Below are positions 10,087 to 17,700 of a stretch of DNA of 64,000 nt, piece after piece. The notes under the pieces were generated by a model, which searched no databases, was not told where the DNA came from, and saw only the letters and a list, made by a program, of their open reading frames with translations. Numbering within the stretch: the stretch's first letter is position 1; every line of letters begins with the position of its first letter. The stretch covers positions 372,001 to 436,000 of the forward strand of contig MKTW01000001.1 in NCBI GenBank assembly GCA_001898405.1, read 5' to 3'. The DNA comes from Sphingobacteriales bacterium 44-61 (lineage in GTDB: Bacteria; Bacteroidota; Bacteroidia; Chitinophagales; Chitinophagaceae). The translations under genes were made by a program, and so were the position numbers.

Positions 10087-10117
10087 TTTTCCTTCTCCCT
10101 CTAATTCCCTACTTTTG
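10087..10117 (+). promoter_or_regulatory. Candidate promoter of the rpsF operon
   Basis: TACTTTTG (10110-10117) matches the TAnnTTTG -7 box. A TTTT at 10087-10090, 19 nt upstream, is a one-mismatch -33 box. The predicted start near 10123 gives a leader of about 105 nt before rpsF, long enough for a regulatory structure. Confidence 0.55.
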
Positions 10118-10192
10118 CAGCCCCAAATCTGTATTCGCAGATTTCCTTTTACCCTGTGGTGAAAGGATCCAATGGTTAAATCGAATTATTAA

Positions 10193-10223
10193 CTCTCCGC
10201 CGAAGGCGGGGAAAAAAAGAGGT
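10193..10223 (+). promoter_or_regulatory. GC-rich hairpin in the rpsF leader, candidate S6:S18 autoregulatory site
   Basis: CCGCC (10197-10201), loop GAA, GGCGG (10205-10209) forms a compact stem just before the start codon. The flanking CTCT (10193-10196) can pair with AGAG (10217-10220), overlapping the purine-rich AGAGGT that would serve as ribosome binding site. In other bacteria an S6:S18 complex binds a hairpin with a conserved CCG in the rpsF leader to repress translation. Whether this hairpin is that motif is inference. Confidence 0.4.
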
Positions 10224-10227
10224 AAAA

Positions 10228-10584
10228 ATGAACAATTACGAATTGATGGTGATTTTTACCCCGGTTTTGAGCGATGACGAGTTCAAAGCAGCGCAAAAGA
10301 AATATGCTGCTTTGGTTACCGAAAATGGTGGCTCTGTTGTAGCAGAAAACCCCTGGGGATTGAAATCACTGGCTTACCCGATCCAGAAAAAAACAACTGG
10401 TTTGTATTGGGTGCTTGAGTACAGCGCTCCTGCTGAATTCAACGAGAAATTGAAGATCCAAATGCTGCGCGATGAAAGCGTTCTTCGCCAGCTTTGCACT
10501 AAGCTCGATAAATACGCCGTCGAGTATAATGCTAAGAAAAGAAGTGGTGTAAAAACAGGAACCGAAAAAGCAGTGGAGGCTTAA
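10228..10584 (+). CDS. rpsF: 30S ribosomal protein bS6
   Basis: This 118-residue protein begins [19 protein letters not shown] and contains the conserved [22 protein letters not shown] core of bS6, which binds 16S rRNA together with bS18 in the platform of the small subunit. The in-frame extension further upstream (10044) lacks any S6 similarity, so ATG 10228 is the start; it has an AGAGGT purine stretch 5-10 nt upstream. rpsR follows after 4 nt, the standard S6-S18-L9 order. Confidence 0.96.
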   Translation: MNNYELMVIFTPVLSDDEFKAAQKKYAALVTENGGSVVAENPWGLKSLAYPIQKKTTGLYWVLEYSAPAEFNEKLKIQMLRDESVLRQLCTKLDKYAVEYNAKKRSGVKTGTEKAVEA

Positions 10585-10588
10585 TCAG

Positions 10589-10852
10589 ATGGCAAAGAAT
10601 GAAATTAAATACCTGACCGCCATTAAAAGCGACAAAAGAGTTAAGAAATTCTGCCGCTTCAAAAAATATGGCATCCGTTACATCGACTATAAAGATGTAG
10701 AGTTCCTGAAAAAATTCCTGAACGAGCAGGGTAAATTACTGCCCCGCCGTCTTACCGGGAACAGCCTGAAATATCAGCGCAAAGTTTCTGATGCGGTGAA
10801 AAAAGCACGTCAGATGGCATTGTTGCCTTACGTAACAGATCTTTTAAAATAA
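10589..10852 (+). CDS. rpsR: 30S ribosomal protein bS18
   Basis: This 87-residue basic protein has the bS18 signature ([22 protein letters not shown] followed by [12 protein letters not shown]), here split for length. bS18 pairs with bS6 on the 16S rRNA central domain. It sits 4 nt after rpsF and 96 nt before rplI. A single cysteine at the usual CRF position suggests the zinc-independent form. Confidence 0.96.
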   Translation: MAKNEIKYLTAIKSDKRVKKFCRFKKYGIRYIDYKDVEFLKKFLNEQGKLLPRRLTGNSLKYQRKVSDAVKKARQMALLPYVTDLLK

Positions 10853-10874
10853 TTAAGGGCGTATCCCTAACTGC

Positions 10875-10902
10875 GCCCACCGAAGCTTTAGCAAAGGCGG
10901 GC
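10875..10902 (+). repeat. Imperfect hairpin between rpsR and rplI, similar to the rpsF leader hairpin
   Basis: GCCC (10875-10878) pairs with GGGC (10899-10902), enclosing CCGAAGCTTTAGCAAAGG. The outer parts CCGAA and AAGGCGGG recur in the rpsF leader hairpin (10197-10210). No T-run follows, so it is not a terminator. It could be an RNA processing or regulatory element, or a copy of a dispersed palindromic repeat. Confidence 0.4.
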
Positions 10903-10948
10903 AAAGAACAATGAAGCCTGTAATTCATTGGGATAAAAAAACAGAAAA

Positions 10949-11395
10949 ATGGAAATCATCTTAATTCAGGATGTAGACAATCTCGGCGCCGCCAATGAAG
11001 TGGTGAATGTAAAAAGTGGTTATGCACGTAACTATTTACTGCCCCGCCACCTCGCTGTAGAAAACAACCCCAGCAATAAAAAACAACTGGAAGAAAGGTT
11101 GAAGCAAGTGCGCAAGAAAGAAGAGAAAATGCTGGCTGAGATCAACAGCGTAATCGCTAAACTGAAAGAAGCTCCTTTGAAACTGGGTGCTAAAACAGGT
11201 ACAAGCGGTAAGATCTTCGGTAGCATCACTTCACTGCAGATCAGCCGTGCGATCCGTGAGCAACGCGGATATGAAATCGATCGCCGCAAGATCCACATCA
11301 CTGATGAAGTGAAAGAATTGGGCAGCTACAAAGCCAATATCGACTTCGGTAGTGGTCACTCCACTGAGGTTGAATTTGAAGTTATCGCTGAATAA
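10949..11395 (+). CDS. rplI: 50S ribosomal protein bL9
   Basis: This 148-residue protein has the bL9 N-terminal domain (MEIILIQDVDNLGAANEVV, then VKSGYARNYLLPRHLAV), the long connecting helix at about 40-75 and the C-terminal rRNA-binding domain with TGTSGKIFGSITS. It binds domain V of 23S rRNA at the base of the L1 stalk. It is the last gene of the rpsF-rpsR-rplI operon and is followed by a terminator. Confidence 0.96.
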   Translation: MEIILIQDVDNLGAANEVVNVKSGYARNYLLPRHLAVENNPSNKKQLEERLKQVRKKEEKMLAEINSVIAKLKEAPLKLGAKTGTSGKIFGSITSLQISRAIREQRGYEIDRRKIHITDEVKELGSYKANIDFGSGHSTEVEFEVIAE

Positions 11396-11422
11396 TTCTC
11401 CTTAAAAAATACCCGAAAAAGC

Positions 11423-11446
11423 CCCTCCAAAAGAGGGTTTTTTTTT
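11423..11446 (+). terminator. Rho-independent terminator of the rpsF-rpsR-rplI operon
   Basis: CCCTC (11423-11427) pairs with GAGGG (11433-11437) around a CAAAA loop and is followed by nine T residues. Confidence 0.85.
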
Positions 11447-11662
11447 ATTTTTTTCCCTAAAAACCAGCTGCTTAGCGCTGTATCCCGCTCCCAGCAAGGA
11501 CTACAGCCAAATAAAATAATATATGTCAAAAAAAAAGCTCTACATTCGTAGTGATTTGGTGTTCTGTACAGTGTCACAAGTCCTGAACGTTTCGAAAAAC
11601 CGATAAATGTTCATTGGTTACTGTCAACTGTTAGCACTTTTTGTTTTTTAAAAACTTTCAAA

Positions 11663-12052
11663 ATGAACATTTACGTTGGAAACCTCAGTTGGAACCTGAA
11701 AGACCAGGATCTTTCAAACCTTTTTGCTTCACACGGCGAAGTGACTTCTGCCAAAATCGTTCTCGACAAATTCACTAACCGCAGCAAAGGTTTTGGGTTT
11801 GTAGAAATGGCTAACGACGACCAGGCTCAAGCTGCTATCTCTGCTTTAAACGGCACAGAAGTAGACGGCCGTAACATCGTTGTGAATGAAAGCCGTCCTA
11901 AACCTGAAGGTAGCGGTGGCGGAGGATTCAAGAAAAGAAGCTTCGGCGGTGGTGGCGGAGGCGGCTTTAAAAAAGGCGGCTCTGGCGGCGGTTATAACAA
12001 AGGCGGCGGTGGTGGATACCGTGACCGTGGTGGATACAGCAACGATTATTAA
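11663..12052 (+). CDS. Glycine-rich RNA-recognition-motif protein (RRM)
   Basis: This 129-residue protein has one RRM domain (residues 1-80) with RNP2 IYVGNLSW at the N-terminus and RNP1 KGFGFVEM near residue 43. The tail from about 85 is low complexity with GGGG, FKK and YRDRGGY units, like eukaryotic and cyanobacterial glycine-rich RNA-binding proteins. Such proteins bind single-stranded RNA and are often cold-induced. The 215 nt between the rplI terminator and the start probably hold a long 5' leader; a near-consensus -7 box, TACATTCG, lies at about 11541-11548, which would leave roughly 110 nt untranslated. A long leader fits temperature or self-regulation, but that is inference. Confidence 0.9.
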   Translation: MNIYVGNLSWNLKDQDLSNLFASHGEVTSAKIVLDKFTNRSKGFGFVEMANDDQAQAAISALNGTEVDGRNIVVNESRPKPEGSGGGGFKKRSFGGGGGGGFKKGGSGGGYNKGGGGGYRDRGGYSNDY

Positions 12053-12075
12053 TCTTTCTATATTCATACAAATTG

Positions 12076-12101
12076 AAAGTCCCGTTTACCGGGACTTTTT
12101 T
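12076..12101 (+). terminator. Rho-independent terminator of the RRM gene
   Basis: AAAGTCCCG (12076-12084) pairs with CGGGACTTT (12090-12098) around TTTAC, followed by a T-run to 12101. Confidence 0.9.
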
Positions 12102-12409
12102 ATTTAGTGTTGACTTATCGCCACTATTATTAACTAAAATATAGCAAGCACCTAAGGCATTTATTTACAGTAATCCATATCTTTAAAAAAGTGAGAGCAG
12201 GCAAATTAGAGCTATTCTAATCCGTTTAGACCTTCAAAATCAACAGATATTCCTACCTTTCCAGCGATCCGCTATCTGTCCTTTCAATCTGGACCAGCGG
12301 CCGGCCATTTTCAGGCCCGATGTTTGACAAAAAAAGGCGTGTGTAGAACGTGCCCAGGCATTACTGATCGAGCGCCATTTATTAATCTTAAACCAAGAGG
12401 AGAACGCCC
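12102..12409. other. Intergenic region ahead of the GT2-HAD fusion gene, with a strong Shine-Dalgarno
   Basis: No gene is seen in these 308 nt. The only clear signal is GAGGAG at 12397-12402, seven nt before ATG 12410. It is a near-perfect Shine-Dalgarno, unusual in this window where most starts have none. A long untranslated leader is possible, but no promoter box could be assigned with confidence. Confidence 0.6.
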
Positions 12410-13786
12410 ATGCTCACAGTGATCATCCCAGCACTGAATGAAGAAAAAACTATTGCTCAGGTAATAAAATTCTGTTTTTCCGAACCAGCCGTTTCGGAAG
12501 TGATCGTAGTTGATGATACATCAGACGATAATACTGTTTCAATTGCCCGTGAAGCCGGCGCCAACGTATTGATCAGCGCCACCAGGGGAAAAGGCATTTC
12601 CATGAAAGAAGGAATTGATGCGGCTTCCAATGATTATATTGTTTTTCTTGATGCAGATATCGATCCATATCCTGAACAATCCATCAGCAAACTGGCAACA
12701 CCGCTGCTGGAAGATAAAGCTGATTTCGTGAAAGGCGCTTTTGCAAGGAATGCAGGCAGGGTTACTGAACTGGTGGCAAAACCACTGCTCACTATTTTAT
12801 TTCCCGGCCTCTCCCATTTCTCCCAGCCTTTGAGCGGGATGATAGCAGGCAAAAAAAGTTTTTTTCAGAAAATAGAATTCTTCAACGATTATGGGGTAGA
12901 CATAGGCATACTGATTGACATGTACTTTATGAAAGCCCGTGTGCAAGAAGTGAATATAGGTTATATCGAAAATAAAAGTAAGCCCTGGGAGGCCCTCGGC
13001 AAAATGAGCCGTGAAGTGTCCCGGGCAATCCTTAGCAGGGCACAACGACAACATAATGATGAATTATCGCTGGAAAGCGTAAATTCGTTAGAGGCCATTC
13101 AACGGGAGATGAACAATGTGTTGAGGGAAAACCTTTCTTCTTATCACAAAATGCTTCTCCTCGATATGGATGATACCATTTTGAAGAACCGGTTTATCAA
13201 TGAATGTGCTGACGCGTTCGGGTTCCGTACTAAACTGGATGAACTTCGTTTCAATGAAAAGGACTCTATCATTCTCACCAAGAGAATAGGGTTATTGCTG
13301 AAGAACCGTACAATGGATGAACTGCTGCATGTGATCAGCAATATGGAAATGGCAGAGAACATCAAGGAAATGGTAAAGCATTACAAGGAAAGAGGATACC
13401 TGGTCGGCATTATAAGCCATAGCTATACGCTTATTACCAATTATGTGAGGCAACAGATCGGCGCTGATTTTTCCATGGCTCATCAACTTGAGTTCTTTGA
13501 AGGGAAAGCAACGGGTGAAGTAAATCTTCCATCTTATTTCTTTGGTTCACCCGAAAGCATTTGTGGTCATTCGTTTTGTAAAACAAACGTGATGCAGCAT
13601 GCGTGTGAGAAATACAATGTGAAAATGAAAAATTGTATTGCAGTAGGCGACAGTAAAGATGACCGGTGCATTATTGCTTATGCCGGCAAAGGAGTAGCGT
13701 TCTGTACCACCGATGAAATGTTGGAAAAGATCGCGGATAAAAATATCAGGGAGAGAGACTTTGAGCCTTTATTAGCGCTCGCCTGA
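12410..13786 (+). CDS. Bifunctional fusion: family-2-like glycosyltransferase and HAD-IB phosphatase
   Basis: The 458-residue protein joins two enzymes. Residues 1-225 form a GT-A glycosyltransferase starting MLTVIIPALNEEKTI, with VVDDTSDDNT and the sugar-nucleotide motif FLDADID near 79-85. LSGMIAGKKSF and YGVDIGILIDMYF resemble glucosyl-3-phosphoglycerate synthase and related enzymes. Residues about 245-458 form a HAD phosphatase of the phosphoserine-phosphatase type: LLDMDDT near 248 (nucleophile Asp), GIISHSY near 335, and GDSKDDRCI near 413. The pairing suggests a sugar-phosphoglycerate made and then dephosphorylated on one chain, for example a glucosyl- or mannosylglycerate-type solute; that substrate is inference. 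A universal stress protein follows after 42 nt, fitting a stress role. A polyprenyl-phosphate glycosyltransferase is the main alternative. Confidence 0.75.
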   Translation: MLTVIIPALNEEKTIAQVIKFCFSEPAVSEVIVVDDTSDDNTVSIAREAGANVLISATRGKGISMKEGIDAASNDYIVFLDADIDPYPEQSISKLATPLLEDKADFVKGAFARNAGRVTELVAKPLLTILFPGLSHFSQPLSGMIAGKKSFFQKIEFFNDYGVDIGILIDMYFMKARVQEVNIGYIENKSKPWEALGKMSREVSRAILSRAQRQHNDELSLESVNSLEAIQREMNNVLRENLSSYHKMLLLDMDDTILKNRFINECADAFGFRTKLDELRFNEKDSIILTKRIGLLLKNRTMDELLHVISNMEMAENIKEMVKHYKERGYLVGIISHSYTLITNYVRQQIGADFSMAHQLEFFEGKATGEVNLPSYFFGSPESICGHSFCKTNVMQHACEKYNVKMKNCIAVGDSKDDRCIIAYAGKGVAFCTTDEMLEKIADKNIRERDFEPLLALA

Positions 13787-13828
13787 TAAAAACAACGACC
13801 GATAACTGACACTATAAACCTAAAATTA

Positions 13829-14665
13829 ATGCCTATGCCAAATAAATTATATAACATCCTTGTCCCCATTGATTTTACCCCGAAAAATAAATGGGCCATC
13901 GCGAAAGCCGTAGAGCTTTCCAACACCTTCCATTGCAATGTGCACCTGGTGTATGTATCTGGCAGAGGGAATGCTTCCTTTAACAGAAGCAGGAATAAAA
14001 ACCAGGAGACGGCTTTAAAAAAGCTGGAGCAATTGAAAGCAACTTACAAGCAGCAATTGTGTGGCGAAGGTGTTTTGGAAATAAGTGTGCTTTCGGGTAA
14101 CCGGCAGCAACAATTGGCTAAATATATCGAGCAATATGAAATGGATATTGTAGTGACCGGCTTATCCAAATTCAACCTGCTGCACCGGATCGCTTCGTCC
14201 ATATCTATCAGCCGCTTGGCAAAAAAATCGCAGATCCCGGTATTAGCAGTCCGCTCAAGTGGCCTGGTCTGCCATTACAAAAAGATCGTGTTACCAGTAT
14301 CGGGAGAACTGCCTATGCGGCAGATCAGGCTGGCTGCATTACTGGGCAGGGCATTCAAATCAACGGTTTATTTTGTGTCGCTGCGCAAACATGCCGACCA
14401 TAACAATCAGAATGTGATCGATATGGCTCTGGAACTCGTGCAGAGCATTTCCACTATTCCCGTGCAATGCTTCCTGCTGGAAGGGCAAAACCTGGCCAAA
14501 AGCACACTGGAATTTTCCAAGAAGATCAATGCAGATCTGATCATGGTCAACCCTGTAAAGGATTTCAGGTTACCGGGATTGTGGAACCGCCTTACCAATA
14601 AGTTGCTTTCATATGGATCAAAGATCCCGGTAGTAACTGTTAATAACGAATCAGCAAGAGGTTAG
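13829..14665 (+). CDS. Tandem universal stress protein (two UspA domains)
   Basis: This 278-residue protein has two UspA-like halves. The first (about 5-145) starts YNILVPIDFTPKNKWAIAKAV and includes MDIVVTGLSKFN; the second (about 150-275) starts KKIVLPVSGELPMRQ and ends DLIMVNP then KIPVVTVNN. The usual GxxG-x9-G(S/T) nucleotide loop is degenerate in both halves (TGLSKFNLLHRIASS in the first), so ATP binding is doubtful. ATG 13835 is a possible second start. It follows the GT2-HAD gene by 42 nt and shares its terminator, so both are likely one stress-linked transcript. Confidence 0.85.
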   Translation: MPMPNKLYNILVPIDFTPKNKWAIAKAVELSNTFHCNVHLVYVSGRGNASFNRSRNKNQETALKKLEQLKATYKQQLCGEGVLEISVLSGNRQQQLAKYIEQYEMDIVVTGLSKFNLLHRIASSISISRLAKKSQIPVLAVRSSGLVCHYKKIVLPVSGELPMRQIRLAALLGRAFKSTVYFVSLRKHADHNNQNVIDMALELVQSISTIPVQCFLLEGQNLAKSTLEFSKKINADLIMVNPVKDFRLPGLWNRLTNKLLSYGSKIPVVTVNNESARG

Positions 14666-14688
14666 GAGTACCAAATAGATATACATTA

Positions 14689-14737
14689 AGAGCCGTGAGC
14701 AGGAATCGGATTCCCACTCACGGCTCTTTCTTTTATT
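14689..14737 (+). terminator. Rho-independent terminator after the stress gene pair
   Basis: AGAGCCGTGAG (14689-14699) pairs perfectly with CTCACGGCTCT (14717-14727), then a T-rich stretch. It sits between converging genes and may also slow minus-strand transcription from the macroglobulin gene, although the minus side lacks a long T-run. Confidence 0.85.
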
Positions 14738-14744
14738 GCATTAC

Positions 14745-17700
14745 TTATTGAACGATCCTTATCGTTCCTGCTCCATTGTAAGAATGATATTCTCCATTAT
14801 ACATCGCATCTGCACTTACCGGCCCCATTTTATACTGGCCGGGAGACACAGCCCTTACTGCATAATAGTAAGTCTGTTTATTACCATGGGCATCCACAAA
14901 AAGATGCAGGCGGTCGTCCCTTACATCAATAGATGTCGGGTTTGAAGCATCTTTGATCCAATCCATTCCCGGGATCTCTTTCGTTCTCGGATTTTCAATC
15001 TCGAAACCAGCCGGCAGCAGATCAGTGATAACAATATTCTCTATTGAACCAGAGAATGTTTTTTCCAGTGTTATACCAATAATCACCAGGTCGTTTTGCT
15101 TAAATGTATTTCCGGTAATGGCATTGCCAAAGCGGTCATAAAAACGCTTTCTAACTTTAATATAACTGTCTTCCTCTTTGTACGCACCGCTTGCACTGAT
15201 GCCCGCTGCTTCCCATGAATAATACAGATTACCGCTTCCCTTGGTCAGCACTTCTATTTTTGCTCCTTTCAGCGCAGTTCTATCACCACGCCATTGACCA
15301 CCGTCCACTTTAGCTATTGTTTTTCCATCCACTTTTATTTCTGCCGTTACAGTGGAATTATTAGCACTGCGCGACAGTTTCCCTAAAGCCAGGAAAGCGA
15401 AAGCCCTTTCCTGTGTACTGAGCCAGTTCCGTGTTTTCAGTTTATTGCCTACGTGTTTCGCCATCACAGGCACCTGCTTATTGCCAGGATCTACTTCAAT
15501 CAATGCATTCAATGCAATGGCTTCATCCCTGATATCTGAATAATAGCTGCCGCCTGTTTGTGCAACTGATTCTTCACCGGAAAAAGCAACGGGCAGCATA
15601 GCTGTAAATGATTTCTTATCGCCTGCCGTAGCATAAGCGGCAGACAGAAGATAGCGGCTATCCAATGCCAGCACAGCGGGATTGGCCTTATAATAGTTCA
15701 TCGCAGGAATATTTGTTCTTCCTGCAAGTGCCAGCACATATAACCCATAAGCCACTTCTTTGGGAGCGATCTTCTTTTGCTGGTCCCGGTTATAATAATA
15801 CGTAATGGTCTCCTTATTCTTCAGGCGGTTATTGATATAGCCCAGCATTGTTTCCACCAGGCTATTGTCCACATCAAAACCGGCCTTTCTTGCTTCCAGC
15901 AGGAAATGGGCAGCATAGATGGTGGTCCACCAATCTTCCCTTCCTTCGCCATCCCAAAGCGTAACAGCCCCGTTATACAATTGCCGCATCTTGATCTTCC
16001 GGATAGCTTCCAGGATATTGGCATTGGCATTTGATTTATCTTTTCCGTTCAGCTGCATCAGCTCCACCATATCGCCATAATATAATTGCGGGAATGCTGA
16101 AGAAACGGTTTGCTCTGTACATCCATATGGATATTGCACAAGGTAACGCAATTGATCACCCAATTCCAATACAGGTGAGCGGCTTACCACCAGGTTGTAA
16201 TCAGTGCTGCCAGGCATAAAATCGCCAAGGCCGATATTGATCGCCTGGGTGCTGCCTCCTGCAATAACGCCGCTTCCGGTACGCTTCTGCAAAGTGGAAG
16301 GCGGACGAACGCTGATCTCTGTTTCATCTTCAAACTTCTCCCCTGCTCCGTTGGCCAGTATCTTCACTTTGCCTATGCCGATCACCGGGTCAGCTATAAT
16401 CTGGAAAGAAGCTCTTGCTTCTGATTTTGCGGCAACAGGCAGCGATTCGGAAGAACCGCCTACAACCTTGATACCACCTTCTACCTTGATATTGGCTGAT
16501 ACAGTAGTCGGCTTATCTGTTGTGTTACTCAATGTCACCGGTACATTCACGGTATCACCAGGGCTAAGGAAACGCGGCAAAGCTGTGCTGATCACAATAG
16601 GATCAGCTACCGTCATGGTATTTTCTCCTGAACCGAAGCGTTGTCCTTTGTAAGAAACAGCCATCAGGCGGATCTCGCCACTGAATTGCGGTACGTCAAA
16701 TTCAAATTCCGCTTCACCGCTTCCATTTGCTTTTTTGATCCCGCTCCAGTAGCTTACTATTTTCACGCGCTTGGCAGGCATGGGATTTACACGGCGGTCC
16801 ATACTCAATTCCCCATCGCCACCTGTACTGCTAAGCCTTGCTCTTACTTCAGCAAACAACAATGGGTAAAGATCATAGGCTGTTACCTGCAGTGCTTTTT
16901 GTTGATAGAAATAATTATAGGGGTCAGGTGTTTTAAAATCGCTCACCTGCAACACGCCGTTATCAACAGCAGAAAGCGTAACATAACTGCCGGGTGCTGC
17001 TTTCACTTTTATTTTCTGGTGGGTTTTGGAACGGACACTTTTTTGTGCAGCGATCTCGACAGGTATCTGCCTGCTTTTCTCTTCCACTTTCACGTTCTGG
17101 AACCCATGCGCTACCGTAAGCGGAATATCTGATACTTCATGGGGTTTGATCAGCGTGGCCGTGATATATGCATTAGGCACATGTTCACCTGTAAGCTTAA
17201 GATCGAGGCTGGCGGTACGATCATTGACCGTAACATATTCATAAGAAATAAGATGATCTGTTTCCATGGTCACCAGCATTCTTCCGCTGAATGGCGTTTT
17301 GAATAATGCTTTCACCGATTCTCCGTTGGTATAAGATTTCTTATCCAGTTCTATCTCGATATTTCCTTCATTGTTCACCTCAAAAGAATTGTTATCCCCT
17401 CCCCAGTTGCCGTAGCTATAAAAACTGCGGCTTACATAACTGTTTGCGCCGTTGCGGTACACCCTTACCTCATAATCGCCCGGAGAGCGGGGGATGTAAC
17501 TGAAGACGGTATTATTACCGACTCCCAATTGCACGGAAGTCATCAGCTTATCCTGTTTCTGCGATTCATAGCGGAAATAGCTGCCGCTCTTCGACAACAC
17601 GGTACGGTATTCATGTTTGATCACTTCCACTTTGGCAGTGGAGTTAATCACATTACCATCCTTATTTACCGATACGAGTTCAAATTTTGCTGATTGATTC

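Noticed and set aside
13829-13834. Shorter start ATG 13835 for the stress protein
   Set aside because: Both ATG are possible; the first was kept because there is no signal to choose the second.
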